Source of the DNA: Acidovorax soli
Lineage (GTDB): Bacteria > Pseudomonadota > Gammaproteobacteria > Burkholderiales > Burkholderiaceae_C
NCBI RefSeq assembly: GCF_014207955.1
Contig: NZ_JACHLK010000015.1
Coordinates: 1 to 64,000, forward strand
DNA length: 64,000 nucleotides
Reading direction: 5' to 3'
Shown here: positions 63,372 to 64,000 of the stretch, in pieces
Layout: each line of letters opens with the position of its first letter
Position numbering within the stretch: the stretch's first letter is position 1
Translations under genes and position numbers: made by a program
Notes under the pieces: generated by a model
The model's input: only the letters and a program-made list of their open reading frames with translations
Database searches by the model: none
Told to the model about the DNA's origin: nothing

Positions 63372-64000
63372 ATGATCCCTTCCCGCAACACCGTGCGCCT
63401 GGCCGCACTCACCCTGGCCCTGGGCGCTGGCACCGGGGCCGCCTGGGCCCAGGCCCGGCCCGACTGCGGCATGAACACCGGCAAGAAGGCCAGCGGCGAG
63501 CCCATCGTGCTCGGCGCCGTGGTCGGCAAGACCGGGCCGGACGACTTCAGCGCCTCGGCCCTGGCCGCCGCCGCGTACTTCAAGTGCGTCAACGACAACG
63601 GCGGCATCCATGGCCGCCCGGTGGAGTACCTGATCGCCGACGACCAGTGGAACCCCGAGGTCGCCTCGCAGGTGGCGGCCAAGCTGGTGATGGACCGCAA
63701 GGTGCTGGCCATGGTGGGCAGCTCCAGCTTCGTCGAATGCGGCGCCAATGCCCGGCTCTACGAGCGCGAGAACGTGATGGCGATTGCCGGCGTGGGCGTG
63801 CCGCGCGAATGCTTCTTCGCCAAGAACTATGCCCCGGTCAACAGCGGCCCGCGGGTCTCGGCCACGCTGGTGGCCGCGCATGCGGCCCAGGCCTACAAGG
63901 CGCGCCGCATGGTCTGCATCATCCCCAACATCCCCAGCCTGGGCAACTGGGCCTGCGAAGGCGCCAAGGGCTGGGGCAAGGGGCAGGGCGTGGAGGTCGA
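63372..64000 (+). CDS. ABC substrate-binding protein (Peripla_BP_6 type), cut by window end
   Basis: The first 209 residues of a periplasmic receptor; the gene continues beyond the window. The signal peptide is about 1-26 (MIPSRNTVRLAALTLALGAG, ending AWAQ). The mature part has EPIVLGAVVGKTGPDDFSAS, the first strand and ligand loop, and YLIADDQWNPEVASQVAAKL. GGAGACAAACC precedes the ATG. It closes the visible part of the GMC/SDR/aldehyde dehydrogenase operon and suggests LivHMGF-type genes further right. Several cysteines (DCGMN, KCVND, VECGAN, RECFF, NWACEG) are more than usual for such receptors and may form disulfides. Confidence 0.88.
   Translation, partial: MIPSRNTVRLAALTLALGAGTGAAWAQARPDCGMNTGKKASGEPIVLGAVVGKTGPDDFSASALAAAAYFKCVNDNGGIHGRPVEYLIADDQWNPEVASQVAAKLVMDRKVLAMVGSSSFVECGANARLYERENVMAIAGVGVPRECFFAKNYAPVNSGPRVSATLVAAHAAQAYKARRMVCIIPNIPSLGNWACEGAKGWGKGQGVEV

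Overview
The window is GC-rich, densely coded DNA from a betaproteobacterium, most likely a Comamonadaceae member (Acidovorax/Delftia/Comamonas-type). This rests on the mix of Bug and HAAT solute receptors, many catabolic oxidoreductases, the protein families recognised, and the style of the intergenic palindromes. It carries about 55 protein genes (the last one cut by the window edge). I see no rRNA, tRNA, CRISPR array, insertion sequence or prophage.

Layout. 0.66-7.8 kb: a leftward uptake operon (HAAT receptor, LivHMGF, aldehyde dehydrogenase) read away from an AraC/FeaR-type regulator. 8-12.9 kb: a four-gene tripartite exporter (TolC-type lipoprotein, MacA-type adaptor, separate MacB-type ATPase and permease). 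13-20.6 kb: nitrite assimilation (nirB, nirD, a NIT-ANTAR antiterminator, a NirC-type channel, a phosphatase-kinase fusion), with structured leaders before nirB and nirC. 20.7-22.6 kb: a small heat-shock protein and an orphan receptor. 22.9-31.9 kb: an eight-gene operon of three luciferase-family monooxygenases, an M20 amidohydrolase, a GNAT acetyltransferase and an amino-acid ABC importer. Its composition matches the Bacillus S-alkylcysteine salvage operon. 32-38.3 kb: leftward envelope genes (MoxR, DUF58, TgpA-type transglutaminase, MltB, a DUF2059 protein). 38.3-46.9 kb: class II HDAC-like amidohydrolase, enoyl-CoA hydratase, MscS channel, etfBA, acyl-CoA dehydrogenase, nitronate monooxygenase. 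47.3-49.9 kb: acyltransferase 3, two small genes, rnk. 50-53.7 kb: a Bug receptor and benzoylformate decarboxylase-like enzyme divergent from a LysR regulator. 53.7-57.9 kb: three paralogous beta-propeller-like genes of unknown function and a two-domain methylglyoxal synthase homologue. 58-64 kb: a catabolic operon (GMC oxidoreductase, SDR, MoaF-like, SnoaL-like, aldehyde dehydrogenase, ABC receptor).

How the genes work together. The best-supported small systems are nitrite assimilation controlled by transcription antitermination, and the sulfur-amino-acid salvage operon, in which import, N-acetylation, flavin-dependent C-S cleavage and deacetylation are encoded side by side. Several catabolic operons pair a dedicated periplasmic receptor with an oxidising enzyme and a local regulator.

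Most unusual features. (1) Long imperfect palindromes lie just 3' of coding genes. A 691-bp one at 40105-40795 has a truncated relative at 90-623; a 160-bp class occurs at 18694-18853 and 46960-47118; a third type is at 22600-22720. Stems in the two long copies differ in sequence but keep pairing. (2) Two adjacent propeller paralogs are nearly identical in their last 498 bp but diverged at their N-termini. (3) The methylglyoxal synthase homologue has an extra, degenerate N-terminal copy of the fold. (4) A terminator-like hairpin sits before nirC next to an ANTAR regulator gene.
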